Part shown: positions 39,401 through 51,325 of the stretch, in pieces | How positions within the stretch are numbered: the stretch's first letter is position 1 | Layout: every line of letters starts with the position of its first letter | Assembly (NCBI GenBank): GCA_021613535.1 | Contig: CP075492.1 | Coordinates: 19,902,001-19,966,000 of the forward strand | Length of the DNA: 64,000 nt | Origin: Adineta vaga | Taxonomy: Eukaryota; Rotifera | Direction of reading: 5' to 3' | Notes under the pieces: generated by a model | Databases searched by the model: none | What the model was told of the DNA's origin: nothing | What the model saw: the letters and a program-made list of their open reading frames with translations, nothing else | Position numbers and translations under genes: made by a program

Positions 39401-41292
39401 TTGTCTACCCATAGCCCACCATTGTGGACCTTGTCCACTAAAAACAAAACATATTTTTGATAGTGGTACTGTTGGGCGCATAGCTATTGAAAGGCCTAAT
39501 ATTATCTGTTCAGAGAGAAAAGCATTGATTTGTTTTTGAAGTTCTTGACGATTTGCAAATACAAAAATAGCTAAATGTGTATAACTAATTGTCCGTTTAA
39601 GAAGAAGTTGTTGAGAGACACGTTGAAGGAAAGCATAATCATCATTCATGTCATCCGGAAGAGGTCTTTTTTGTAACCATTGATTGAATTGTTTTACTTG
39701 ACCATTAAGAGATGTACGACTTTTTGCTAAGGAATAATAAAAGTTAATTTTTTATGATAGAAAAACATTCCCACTACCTACTTGAGAAAATAATGACGAA
39801 GTATTGTTTATTTTCTATTTGATGATACCCGTTAATATGATCAATGACACATCCATTAACAAATGAGTTTTTTACATTTGGTTGATATTCTTCCACAATT
39901 GCATGTACATTGTTACCGCCCATGCCAAATGAATTTATACCTATAGCTATAGGATCAGTGTTAGTGGAAGAAGGAAATGGTACGGAATGTCGAACAACAT
40001 GAAGATTATAGCGTTGTGCTTCGATCCGAGAATTAAGAGATGTGGATTGCATATTTGGTGGAATAGTTCGATGATGCATACACAGAGCAACTTTGATTAA
40101 TCCAGCAATACCGGCTGCACCTTCTGTGTGTCCTAAATTACTTTTAACAGAACCAATTAATAATGGAGGATCAAGTTGTGATCGATTAAAAAATCGACCT
40201 AGACAATTCGCTTCTATAGGATCCCCTACTGGTGTACCAGTACCATGTGCTTCAACATAGAAAATGCGTCGAGGATCAAATTCTGTCCGTTTGTAAATAT
40301 TTGTAAGTAGACGTATTTGTCCAGCAGCAGATGGAACAACAAAATTACTTTTATCTTCACTTCCATCATGATTGCTGAGTACATCTCGAAGAACACAATA
40401 AATACGATCGCCATCACGTACGGCGTCACTCAGTCGTTTCAACAGTATAAGACCAAGACCCTCACCTAAAATAATTGATTATTTTGATATGTGTGTGAAT
40501 ATATTTCTCACCTTTAGCATAACCATTAGCATCAGCACTAAATGATCGACTTCTTCCATCAGGTGATTGAGCACCGATAGTTGAGCTATAAAAAATACTT
40601 TCTGGTGCGAAGACACCATTTACACCACCACATACAGCCATATTCGCTTCCTTTGTACGAAGAGTTTGTACAGCCATATGCACAGCTTCTAATGATGATG
40701 AACAAGCCACATCTAATGAGACGTTAGGACCTTGAAGATTAAAATGATATGATAATCGAGCGGCAGCATTATATAATAAACTATTAGGCCCATGAAATCT
40801 TGATCGATATTCGGGTTCCATTCGAAGTGATGTGTAAGCATGATCCGTAGAGAATTGTCCGATGTGTACAGATGTTTGTGAACCATGCATTTTTTCAATA
40901 GAATAGCCAGCATCGTCGAGTAAATGGACAAATTTTAGCATTAATAATCGATGACAGGGATCCATACTGCCTGCTTCTGCATCCGATAGTCCAAAGAAAC
41001 TGGCTTCAAAGGTGTCCCATTGATTATTCGAGAGGAAATATCCTCTACGCACGAGTTTCTCACGAAATTGTTGATTATTATCCATGTTGAACATATGAAC
41101 GCAATATGAATCAATATCGAGTCGATCACGGGGCATTGCGCTTCCGACATCTCGACTCTCATCCAATGCATTCCATAAATCGTCAGCACAATGAATATCA
41201 CCAGCAAATTCACATGACATACCTATAATAGCCACTGGCTCTAGAAGACTACTGAGTGTTGACGACATTGTCACTTGTTGAATATCAGTCAC
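32559..41292 (-). CDS. Reducing type I PKS, with frame lesions
   Basis: This gene encodes a large iterative-type polyketide synthase that would build and reduce an acyl chain from malonyl units. Exons are 41292-40512, 40465-39782, 39726-34247 and 34191-32559; introns of 46, 55 and 55 bp are all GT-AG and in phase. Order: KS, AT, DH, a degenerate methyltransferase/pseudoketoreductase region, ER, KR, ACP, and a thioesterase-like stub. Bridging the lesions gives about 2,860 codons. Three lesions are seen: a one-base loss near 35231-35240, an in-frame TGA at 34572-34574 inside ER, and a one-base loss in a T6 run at 33454-33459 between KR and ACP. The KS motif GHTEGAAG is of microbial/PKS type, not the animal FAS type, although the domain order is FAS-like. 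It is a pseudogene copy or carries assembly errors. Confidence 0.85.
33440..34191 (-). other. PKS ketoreductase domain
   Basis: The NADPH motif is SGGFGGLGLTMSRW. The catalytic Ser and Tyr are in FSSIRNHLLELAAASYNAGN, with the Lys upstream in LAAKVRGAW. All appear intact. The frame is lost just after this domain, in the T6 run at 33454-33459. Confidence 0.9.
34247..35345 (-). other. PKS enoylreductase domain, broken
   Basis: Medium-chain reductase type, reducing the enoyl intermediate with NADPH. It shows VHCVGINFRDVLKARG, VLIHAATGGAGQICIQYCQ for the cofactor, INSLSGPLLKQSI, GHFVE and GKRDV. The reading frame is lost between SPGK and VEIRV (near 35235). A TGA stands between GHFVE and GKRDV, where homologues carry a sense codon. 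The C-terminal part continues open to the donor at 34246. Confidence 0.85.
35345..37150 (-). other. PKS pseudo-methyltransferase and pseudo-KR region
   Basis: About 600 residues lie where a C-methyltransferase sits in fungal reducing PKSs and where a dead one sits in animal FAS. A Rossmann-like pattern can be traced (RIFWIASGEHLDALPVLHLL, then SFDVVFAANELQG and LLIPNGLLLLLE), but the glycine-rich SAM-binding motif (ExGxGxG) is absent. I infer no methylation. The following stretch to about 35500 is probably the structural half of KR. Confidence 0.65.
37150..38290 (-). other. PKS dehydratase domain
   Basis: A double hot-dog fold region. Catalytic His is in LKDHKIQDTILYP, matching HxxxGxxxxP except that Gly is Asp. 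Catalytic Asp is in HPSLLDACFHP. GYQYGPSFQ matches the GxxYGPxF motif. Both catalytic residues are present, so activity is possible. Confidence 0.85.
38450..39726 (-). other. PKS acyltransferase domain
   Basis: Begins with FSGQGPQWWAMGRQL. The nucleophile motif is SHSAGDQ, where the usual first Gly is Ser and Glu is Asp. The specificity motif reads NAFHCHQMD; AFH is typical of malonyl-specific AT domains, so malonyl-CoA is the inferred extender. It ends with FLEISPHPVL. Confidence 0.85.
39782..41292 (-). other. PKS ketosynthase domain
   Basis: Covers exons 1 and 2, about 488 residues. The active-site cysteine lies in DVACSSSLEAVHMA (near 40710), and the two catalytic histidines lie in EAHGTGTPVGDP and KSNLGHTEGAAG. 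The C-terminal INSFGMGGNNVHAIVEE is standard. The 46-bp intron (40511-40466) falls just after NGYAKG. All catalytic residues are present. Confidence 0.92.
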
Positions 41293-42769
41293 ACAGGAAA
41301 TACAAAAACTGATGAAAGAAACAGTAAGTTTCGTATCTGAAATGTATAATTGAAATAAACTACTATGGCTTAAACATTATATATCATACGTAAAATCGAA
41401 ATGACAGATGTAGATTGTGTTCATTTATATAGAATAATTTCTCACGTAGGATGATTCGGTACTATTCAATAGCTTCATAAAAATAATTATCAGGCATAAA
41501 TTTTTGTAGTTTTTTACCTTACACAGCTAATCAGAACTAGATGATATATAACAGTAGAGAATCTGAAGATTTTCGTTTGTATACCGTCTAATAAACAGAC
41601 CAGAGGACACGACAAAATCTAATTTAATTTTTCTTTTCTTTATCTATTTTGCCTCATGTTTTAAAATTATTTTCCGTTAATTCCTGAAATATGAATTCGT
41701 CTTTCGTCAACCTTCGCACAGTGTCTCTATTTTTTCACATAAACGATACCATGAGAACTCATTCTTTATCTTTTTTACTCTAGAGATCTATTCAAGAGAT
41801 ATACATTAAGATATCGATCTAGTAGAATGGTTTTCGACTTCTTCTTAATACTAGCATTCTAGTATGACCATTATAGGTAATCACCGAAAAGGAGTCGACT
41901 TTTTGGAAAAGCAAAACTTTTTTTTCCATATAGGGTGATAGACCCACCATATCTTCTATCATCATCATAAATATCAGATCGATTGGTGGTTGTCGCGCAA
42001 TATGAGAGTGGTCAATATATTGACTCAAAAACGACTCACTCAATAATATTTCACATTCTCTTTCTTGTAGAGAACAGTCTTCCAAACATTAATTGTCTGC
42101 TTGCTTGTGTGTCTGCAGAGGTAAAAAAAGAACATCGAAGTCCGATTTTATGGAAAAGTCATTTGTAGATGTATTTCGGTGCAGGGAATCGGAATTTGAG
42201 CGTCATTTGCTCCGATCACTGAAGAGAAGGTGTGAATTGGGAGAACTGACATGAAATAATAAAAAGAGAGTTTTCAGGTTAATCTATTTCTATGGGTGTC
42301 CGAGTATTCTCATTCTAGTAGTAGAGAGTGTGGTAGCCGTGTACTGTAAGCTTTCTTTCGTATATGATTACGGACACTTCACTTATTGGTAAAAGGTTAG
42401 CTCGAGAAGAAACTAATACCGACCGCTCATATGTTTTGATCTGCACGTACTTCTATTTTTCTCGATTGATCAAAGCTTATGTTGGTATTGACACATAAAA
42501 ATCATCTTCATTTCAGGATATTTTGTGTAAATCGCTGAAAAATCGAAAAACACGATTTTTGCATATATCAGAAATTGGGCTCGTGTTTCAACATTTTCGA
42601 TATGAAGACATGATCTGATCGAACTGAAAGTTTTACCTGACTATTTTCATAACTATCTGTAACGTGTAAAAAAATCAGCGAAATCTGATATGTGAAATTT
42701 TCGCGATTATCTAGATTTATCAGAGAAGTACTCTTAAGAATTTTAATAGATTCATGATTAATCTAGAAA
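41293..42769. other. Non-coding region upstream of PKS
   Basis: AT-rich. It presumably contains the PKS promoter, but no site could be assigned. A short minus-strand ORF at 41819-42085 has no recognisable domain. Nothing else seen. Confidence 0.4.
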
Positions 42770-43450
42770 CAACTATTCAATTTACAGTAGAGATTCAAAT
42801 GCCTAACAAATTACCTTTTCTCGATATTATAGTAGAAAGACTTAAGAACAATCTATGATTACATATGTTTATATTCAAAATCGATGAGAAACACACAAAA
42901 ACAATATAGAAATAATTTGCAATAGAATTGTAAAGATTTATTCACCGGATGTTTTTGTTAAAAAGAGAATTTCCGTTTCTGATAGTTATCATCAGAATAT
43001 TATCGAAAAAAGTCATGAGAAAAGTTAAATTAGAGAAAAAACATTAATATAAATAATCAACAAACTAATGTTAATATGAAAAGTATTCATGTTTCTGTAC
43101 CATATCATTATGATATATCGATTTAATTAGCAGACAAGATTATTTGATTCTACTTATTGCAAAAAAAATACAAAATGATAGTGTTATTTATCAATATAAT
43201 TGTCAAGATTGTCAAAAATCTTATATCAGACAAATGGTAAAAATGTTGAGCAACGGAAAAAAGAATATCCAAATACTTTCAAAGGGATAGGAAACTCCAA
43301 AATGATTAGAACATTGCTCAACAAACAGATATAAAAATTAACCTAAAAATACCCCAAAAAATAATTAAAGAAAGTCTTTTAATGGATTATGTAAAAGTTA
43401 ACAAACAGAATTATATATTCGCTAAAAGGTTATGAGTGAAATATTTTTGT
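42770..43450 (+). pseudogene. Penelope-like retroelement relic
   Basis: Near 42781 the frame reads FTVEIQMPNKLPFLDIIVER, matching the conserved end of Penelope-like reverse transcriptases (LPFLDxxVxR). Around 43180 a second block reads VIYQYNCQDCQKSYIRQ, matching the start of a GIY-YIG endonuclease. Stops and frameshifts are frequent. The pairing of RT tail and GIY-YIG is typical of endonuclease-bearing Penelope elements. The rest of the element was not found. Confidence 0.5.
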
Positions 43451-44821
43451 GGACATTTAAAGTTAAAATTGAATAGATAATAAAACGTTTTATTATCTAT
43501 TAATGAGATCACATTTTTTCCCGTCAGATTATACAATTTATATATGTGTATTTCGAAGAAAGATACGATCTTTTGCTTTTATTTGGAGATGACTTTTTCT
43601 CTCAAGATTTTTTGCTATTTGGAAGATAGAACAAATGATTGGATTTACATGATGATTGAGATATTGCTATCTCTAACGATCAGATTGCAGACGGAATCGG
43701 CAGGTCTATGGGTAAAACTCAATGTCGAAAAGGTAGGAACTCAAAATAATCTAAAAACTATCGTTTTCTATGGTAAATAGCACATTCTAGTCCTTTAATA
43801 ATTATATTCGTGAATTTGCACAATCAGAAAATTTGAATAAAATCGATCTACACCAATCTTTGCCGATTTGGTTCCAAGTGTACCGCCTATAGAATAGACT
43901 AGACTATTTTTCAAAAACTTCTCACGAGCTCGAGCATTGAAGGTCTAATGCAATGTAAAAATACTGTTTAATTAATGATACTTTATCTAATAGCGTTCAG
44001 AATCTAAAAACTAGATTCACGTGTACCCTATGTCTTTTCAGGAGGAATCAATGTTAATTTTTATGCAAAAATCAGTTGAAAATCGATAAAATTTTTGCAC
44101 TTTTTCATCGAAGAAAAACTTTAAATTGTGTCAACTTGATTTCTATTGTTTTTAGGTGTTAATAAACGGGATCACATCTTTCTGCGATTTTTCGAAATGC
44201 TTTCTCTGCTTAGATTCCTTCGCATCACCACTGACGTGAGTGTTCTTTTTTATGTAGTTTCTTTTTTAGTTTTGACTGACGAATACAACAGTAAGTAGCG
44301 AAGCATCTTATAATAAATAAGACCAAAATGTTATATCCGGTTTTCTTTTCTCTTATATTTACTGTCAAATGATGAAGAAAGACTTCTAGTTGAATATTTC
44401 TCAAAAAACATTTTGGTATATAGCACTAAAGAAAAAGTACACATCGAGAAACTATAAGTTTCCAATCGTTGAATTATTCTCAGTCTAAATATTCAATCGG
44501 GATTACTATTTCATGTCTCGCATTGCAGTACATTCTTCTGTGCTTCTAAAATCACATTTTTCTGCAAGAAATGCAATAAAAAGAAAATTAAATTATACAT
44601 AATACCTGAAAATTTGGCCCAAAATGAACTGTATTTAATCCACTATTGATGCTATTCGACTATTTTTATACGACAGATCATAACCTGTATTCTCTTCGGT
44701 TCAGTTCAATTCAATGAACTGAACTATATGTGTACCCCTCAACATGAAACGAGAATAGTAAAGCTATTATAATTTTTCATTAAAAATTTCATCTTAAATT
44801 ATTTTCATAGAAACTAAACTA
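43451..44821. other. Non-coding region
   Basis: AT-rich. The plus-strand 78-codon ORF at 43544-43780 has no domain and may be the tail of the retroelement relic. I see no other structure. Confidence 0.35.
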
Positions 44822-44829
44822 GTCCATAA

Positions 44830-45930
44830 CAGGGGTCGAAATGGGCTGCCCGGCCCAACGAAACTTTTACTTCGGTCCGGGCGGGTCGGTCTACGAAAGC
44901 CTCTGGGCTGGGCGGGCCAGATATTTTATCGGGCTAGCCCGGACCAACGGTATTATTCCTTTTTTATGGTTTTCTGTGTTATTTCATATCTCTTATGCCG
45001 GTGTGAGTATTTTTAAGCATCCTACAGGCAAAAACTGAGAGTCTCAATACTAAAAATAATATTAGTGCTTGCTTTTCTCAAAACCGATAGTGTTTCCCAT
45101 CTACATATTGCTTTCTATAATATATTATCAAACTTAATTAATATAAAAATATTTTTATAGATGAGATTCTATAGAAATAAATCATTGTTAATATTTGGAA
45201 TAACGCATGCCAGCTTGTTTTATACTTTAATATTAGCTAATAGATGAATTTACTGTGTATAGAACGATACAGAGAAAAGTTTTGAGTTGTATACTTTTCT
45301 CCTGAAAGACTCTTGTACTTTAATAATATGAAAAGTTAGCAGATTTACGAAATAGTCCGCAGGTAATAAGAAAATCTTACTATCCAATGTCAATGCGATC
45401 TAGAAATCATACGTTTCTATAGTGGACTAAAGTTAACCTATAAAAAATGATTATTCACAATTTTTGATCACGCATCTACACAAATGTTTATTGAGTCCTA
45501 CGTCATTAATTGATTATACTGTAAGACGATATAATCTACATGCATGATATACTTCGTTCAGGCTTGTTTTACCAAAAATTCAGAGACATATTACAATAAG
45601 TTATGTCTGATTACGATTGTCACGTCAAAATATGCTTTAAAATATCATCTTATTCAGTTCACGCATATTTAACTCAGACAATTTTATAGTGAAAGAGTTT
45701 TATTCACTTAGTTTAAGTTCACTTGACACGTCATAATGCTAGCTCTTTGCTTTTCGGAAACATTGCTTACCACTAAAACAGTCCTTTACTCCTAATAAAA
45801 AGAGCAAATGTTGATATTAAACTATCCTTCGGGCTCGGGCCGGGCCGGGCCGGGCCGGGCGGGCATAACAAATACACGGGCTACTTTGGACCGGGTCGGG
45901 CCACGGAAATGAGGCCCGTTTCGAGCCCTG
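44830..45930. mobile_element. Non-autonomous hAT transposon, 1,101 bp
   Basis: The left end CAGGGGTCGAAATGGGC and right end GCCCGTTTCGAGCCCTG are inverted repeats with two mismatches. An identical 8-bp target duplication GTCCATAA flanks it (44822-44829 and 45931-45938). The 8-bp duplication and CAGGG end are those of the hAT superfamily. Subterminal regions are G+C-rich with GGGCCGGGCC runs, and the middle is AT-rich. No transposase ORF is present (longest 65 codons, inside the left end), so it must be mobilised in trans. The clean duplication implies a fairly recent insertion. Confidence 0.9.
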
Positions 45931-45938
45931 GTCCATAA

Positions 45939-48049
45939 TTGTGATTTAACACTCTTTTAGAATAAAAAAAATTCTATATCTTCATATCCCATCATCTACA
46001 AAAGCTATTGATTATATAACAAAACGGATAAATTATAGTTTTTTTTATTTCCAATTTCTGAAATAACTGCGTATATGACAAAAAATTCTACGTTTTCTCT
46101 CTAAATCAAAAATATAAATTTATATATTATTGTTTTACTTATACAGATTCTAATCTCAACTGAATTCTTTAACCAACTACACATGTACAAAAATTCAACT
46201 TAATAAGATGTGAGAACATTAATACTCAATTGTCAATGACATTAACATATACTGAAAATCATTTCAATATACATTGTCGGTTATTATCTATATCAATTAC
46301 TTTTCATTATGAAAAAATGAAATGGCTTGTATCAATGTAAAACCTTACCAGAATCATTATGCTTTCATCGTACAAACCGAAGATTAACTTCATCTTACCT
46401 AGTTGATACAAAGTTTACATGTACGATTCATGTGTTGTAACTGATGAATGCTTGGCACTAACTGCAGCAAAAGCCATAATCATAATCAGAATGATAGACG
46501 AACGTATTTGGTTGTTGTTGTTGTTGTTGATTATTTAGTGAGCAAATGAAATATCTGTTGATTGATAGAAACTCGATTATAATTTATACAATCGATTAGT
46601 GAAGAGACTCACTCAACCAAAGCCCAGTGTTGGTTTGAAGGAAAGAAAAAAAAATTAGCACGTAAAGTATGCTGCTTATTCAACCATAACTCAGTGTTAA
46701 TTCGAAAGAAAGAAAAAGAATATTTGTTGTTTTGAGTTATTTGACTATCAATGTCAAAAAAAGAGAAGAATCAGATTATAATCGATTTCTATTAAATACT
46801 TTTAATGAATTTTTTTATTATAAAATGATTAAAATCATGAGGAATTGATTATGATAAAAAATTTTTAATTGCATTTATATTTAATCATTTCATAATCAGT
46901 TTAGAAACGATTAAAATTTCATTGAATCATTTTAAATTAATTCATTTTTTTCTTCAAGTTCATCTTCTATAAAATATCAAAACTTCACTATTTTTTATAA
47001 TATATTATAGAAACTATTACTATCTGGAAAGAGAAATAATTGAAATCTTTAGTTAGACTTTGAACTTCGTACATTTTGAATGATATACTTACTATTTAAC
47101 TTGTCATTGATAATAATCTAATAATCAGCAATTAAATAAAACTTTTTCAAATAAATAAGTGCTTATCATTTCATCTAGATGCTGATATCGATCAAAAACG
47201 AATTTAATATAACAAATCTTTGCTTTTCATCTCGTTGTTAAAATCATTATAAAATTAAGGAAAAGATTTGTAAATATATATATATATATAAAGAATTATT
47301 TTCGTTTTATTTTCATATACAGATAATTCTAAAAGAAGGAAAAACAATTATTTCATTAAATAATATCTTAATGTTCATATCGATAATGGATCCATCTTAA
47401 AATAAATAAAATCAAAATGTATCAATATTTTATATTTATTTTTCTAGATTTTAATTTTGATTCAATGAAAAAATTTTAAAAGTATTTTATGAAATTATCA
47501 ACTTATTCGTCATAACAAAATACAGATTAAAAATAATATCTTTCTTCTTTTTTTAGAATCAATCTATTAACAATAATCTCATTTAAACAACAAATATTCA
47601 ATTAAAAACATAGTATGTACATTAAAAATGATCTTTTATATAGAAATATTTTTGAGAATAAATGTGACAGTATTTTAATACTTGAAATATTCAGTTAGAT
47701 ATTTGTTTTCATTTACACAATATAACTGTATTTAATTATCATTTCATAGATCACATTTGGATAATAACTCTAGTTCTAATTCTGATTGTGATCATCATCA
47801 ATATTTTAATTCTTTTTTTTATTAAAAGACAAAATATGAAGTTAAAGAAACGTTAACAACTACCAAAGTAATATTAACAACATCTATATTTTCAATAAAA
47901 TCGAGTATGTTTCGTTGTTCATAAGATTAAATAACGGGAAAAACAAACGAAAATGGATGTGACTGAACTTATGTATAATGATATTATCATTCCGACATCC
48001 ACATCTATTCTTATTTATATTTCATTGTTATTTCATGTTTTTCTTTAGT
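45939..48049. other. AT-rich non-coding region
   Basis: No gene seen. It contains a short TTG/GTT microsatellite near 46512-46530, a roughly 70-bp imperfect direct repeat around 46600-46730 (CTCAACCAAAGCCCAGTGTT / TTCAACCATAACTCAGTGTT), and a TA run near 47274-47291. Confidence 0.4.
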
Positions 48050-48530
48050 TGAGGAGTCATTGAAATGGAAAAAGAAAGGAATAAATGTTGCTGGAGGATC
48101 GATATGGGAAAATCACTCAGATCGGTTTTTTTTCAGAAGGAATTTCTATTGATGATACAAATAATAATCGTATTATGAAATGGAAAATTGGTTCAAATCA
48201 TGGTAAAATTGTTGCAAGTAGAAATTTTCGTGAATCTGATCTTAATCAATTGGATAATTCGACTTTTATTTTAGTTAATAATGATTATTTAATTTATATA
48301 TCAGATACAGAAAATCATCGAATAATGAAATGGAAAAAAGATACTAAAGAAAGAGTTATTTTTGTTGATGGAAAAGATCAAAACACATTCTATAGACCTA
48401 AAGGAATAGTTATGGATCGATTATATATTGCAGAAACATCTTATTGTCGAATAATTCGATGGTATGAATAAGGAAATGAGAAACCTGAAATTATTATTGG
48501 TGGAATTGGACCAGGTATCATAGATCTCCG
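48050..48530 (+). pseudogene. NHL-repeat protein fragment
   Basis: Two NHL-type blades are recognisable: GISIDDTNNNRIMKWKIGSN and LIYISDTENHRIMKWKKDT, followed by RPKGIVMDRLYIAETSYCRI. An upstream VAGG block is in another frame (just before 48085), and a stop at 48469-48471 separates the main ORF from PEIIIGGIGPG. Only about three blades are left, where a full propeller needs five or six. No start or signal peptide is seen. It is a decayed relic of a large bdelloid-type NHL family, or a gene with assembly errors. Confidence 0.6.
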
Positions 48531-48642
48531 CAGGACAACTAAAAGGTCGTTCCATCCCGTCCCGCTTCCTTTTGTACTTTTCTCATAAATCCAGCTAATT
48601 TATTTTAACACTTAAATAAAGTTCAAACAACACAAACGTTGA

Positions 48643-48939
48643 ATGAGAATTGTTAAACTATTATCCACATCATCTGCCAATGATTTAGACGCCGATCACA
48701 AATATGTACTTTTAGTCTTAGTAAAAAAACCTCCGTCAAAACGAAAAATTCAACTTTCAAAATCCCACCATAATTTTAGGCGATACAACAGCGACTTTGC
48801 ATCCAAAAAAGATTTTCAGTTACTAATTAATTATAGATCAGGAATCAGAATTAAAGTTACACCGAATGATCTCGATATCGACCTATTTCGACCACTTAAT
48901 TTTTCTATTTTCTTGAGTTTAACTAATACAAACGACTAA
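48643..48939 (+). other. Unrecognised 98-codon ORF
   Basis: Open frame beginning MRIVKLLSTSS and ending SLTNTND, lysine/arginine-rich in the middle. I recognise no domain. It may be chance or a transposon fragment. No splice sites nearby support a larger gene. Confidence 0.2.
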
Positions 48940-49082
48940 AATGAATTCAAATACAAAGCATTTGACGAAATTTTTAATTGTGATTTCAAATGTATATTCA
49001 ATTTTTAATTATAGATCCTTTTTGGATGAAGAAGCGATCCAATAGCGCCAAGTCATGTTGGTTTTAAGAATATTAGATTTCC

Positions 49083-49084
<2 letters not shown>

Positions 49085-49119
<35 letters not shown>
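49085..49119. repeat. GA dinucleotide microsatellite
   Basis: An uninterrupted GA run of about 35 bp in otherwise AT-rich non-coding DNA (48940-50497), where I see no gene. Confidence 0.95.
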
Positions 49120-49122
<3 letters not shown>

Positions 49123-50497
49123 GATAGGGGGAACGAAGAAAAAGCTATGCGTAACGTTTTGCTTCTCAATACGACGAATTATCTGACATAAAATACTGAG
49201 CTCTATCATTTATGTAATGCAAATGTATAAGCTTACAAATTCGGTCTTCGTGTGTTGAAATCAGTAGAATTTCAAATATCTACATCAGCTCAGATTTCAG
49301 TTTATAGTTGATTTGGAAACTTTGCCGGAGTCGCCGCACTCCGCGATACTGCACAGGCAGGATTAATTTGAAAAATAAAAAACATTGAACTAAGTAAAAA
49401 ATTCAACAGAACAGTTATTGTATCAATAGTGTTTTTTTTTCTTTCTTTTTTCTGTTTTGTCTTAAGAGTATATCCTTCGTTCTGATGATTTACAAAACTT
49501 CAATCGTATTGACATATCCAATATATGTTTGCACATATATTCTTTAAAGAAACTTGAACAATTACAAATCCGATTTTTTCATTCTGATGAATTGTTCGGT
49601 AAACTTGCCTTCCATATTCAGAATTGAGCTTCTAAATCATCAGACAAAGTTTTATCCTCAATCCAACTAAATTTACGTCGAATTCTTTTTCTTTCTTGAA
49701 CATGCTCTTAGTCAATTTCTATCAGATTCTAATGAACTTTTATATTGCTGTATCAACACGAGATTTGTCATTGTAAATCGAAGTGTAGAAAGAAAAGAAT
49801 ATCATCTAGAAAATACTACCGATCATTTCAAGTCAATATAGTCAAAGAAAGAAAAAGAAAAGGTGTATATATTTGTGTATGACTGGAAAACGAAAGAGAA
49901 AATATGGACGTTCTCATATAATTATAGAAACTTTGGTTTGACGTCTTAGTATTAATTTGTATTTATAATAAATAACTTGATAATGAAAATGTTTACTTGC
50001 TAAATATAGTTTATTACTGTACTTTTAATTAATAAACATAGTGGAAAAATATTCTACTTAGAAATTTTTAATTTCAATTGACAAAATAAAAATAATTAAA
50101 AAAATAAGTATTGATTGAACGAATATCGCGATTCATATTTTATTTTATTGTACATCATTTATTTCAATTATTTAACTGATGACTTGACAATTATTTAAAA
50201 CATTCTAACTATATATACATTATATATGAATTAATATAAGAATATGATAGTTGATGATAAAACGTTTTTCTTTCCTCAAGAAACAAATAATATAAAAGTA
50301 AAATATTATCCGACAGTATAGCCTTTCATTCTCGATCAGTTATAAAAACAACGTATATTTTTGTTTGTTTCTTCATATCAATACTGTATTATGGTTGAAT
50401 GAGCACCTTTTTATGTTGATAGGATAAAATCCAAAGATATTTTTTTATCCATCAAACAAATACACTTATACGTACATTTATTTAGTAGCAAACAAAT

Positions 50498-51325
50498 GCA
50501 TTCATTTATTATTGTGGAAGTCATTTTGGTATTAGTTGCAATTATTGCCAAACATTCATCAATTGCAACACATAATTCATGCATTCAAGCATTGCGTCGA
50601 CAAGAATAAGCAGAATAATATGTTTTTACGACGTTTTATGGAACAACTAGTTAAATATGATGATAATAACGAAGATTTTCGCGATGAAAAACGTCAAGAT
50701 GGTAGGATTTATTATTAATAGACATACTAATCGATATTTGATACTAAAAAATGATTGAAATTTCATTGAACAAATCACTAATTCCGTGTATAATTGATAA
50801 TATTATGACGAAATCAGTTCATAGCTTTTTATTTATTTCAGTGTCCAAATGTAAAAATCATAGAAAAGATATAGGTGAAACAGATGTTGATTGTGCTGGT
50901 AAAACTGGTTGTGACAAGTGTGCTGGCATGAAGATCTGCAAGGAAAACAGTGATTGTTACAGTAACAAATGTTCTAAAAGGAAGTATACTGGTAAATGAT
51001 TTTACAGATTGTTTATATGATGAAAGAGCCATTACCTTGTATCATATTGATTTTAATTTCAGCACCACTAACTTATGATTTTGAAGGTTGTTGTGATAGT
51101 ACAAATTGTATTCTTTGCACTAGTCACCATAATAATATTATTCTCTCTTGTCAACGTGACGATGCTTATAATAGTTTTTTAATTTTTTTTGGTACTTCTT
51201 GTGATCCCGATAAGAATAATGCTGGTGCTGGTAGTTGTAATCCTGATGATAATAAGAAAAAAGAGCCCCCACAAGATGACGAAAACAATGAGAATAATGA
51301 TCCATTAATTGAAAATCTCTCATAA
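50498..51325 (+). CDS. Secreted cysteine-rich protein, three exons, one frame lesion
   Basis: The start at 50498 gives a signal-peptide-like MHSFIIVEVILVLVAIIAK. The first exon runs to about 50700, with a stop in the starting frame at CIQALRRQE; removing one T near 50610 would join it to KQNNMFLRRFMEQ. Exon 2 (about 50842-50991) carries a compact Cys motif, GETDVDCAGKTGCDKCAG followed by CKENSDCYSNKC. This matches a widespread secreted GxETDVDCGG-type module. Exon 3 (51063-51325) adds more cysteines and an acidic, Asn/Asp-rich tail ending PLIENLS. The introns are GT-AG: GTAGG to TTTCAG, and GTAAAT to TTTCAG. Function unknown; an extracellular role is inferred from the signal peptide and cysteines. 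Confidence 0.65.

Noticed and set aside
44841-45038. 65-codon ORF in the left end of the hAT element
   Set aside because: It simply reads the G+C-rich subterminal repeat and has no domain.
49009-49209. 66-codon minus-strand ORF
   Set aside because: Its centre is a Ser-Leu run from the GA microsatellite.
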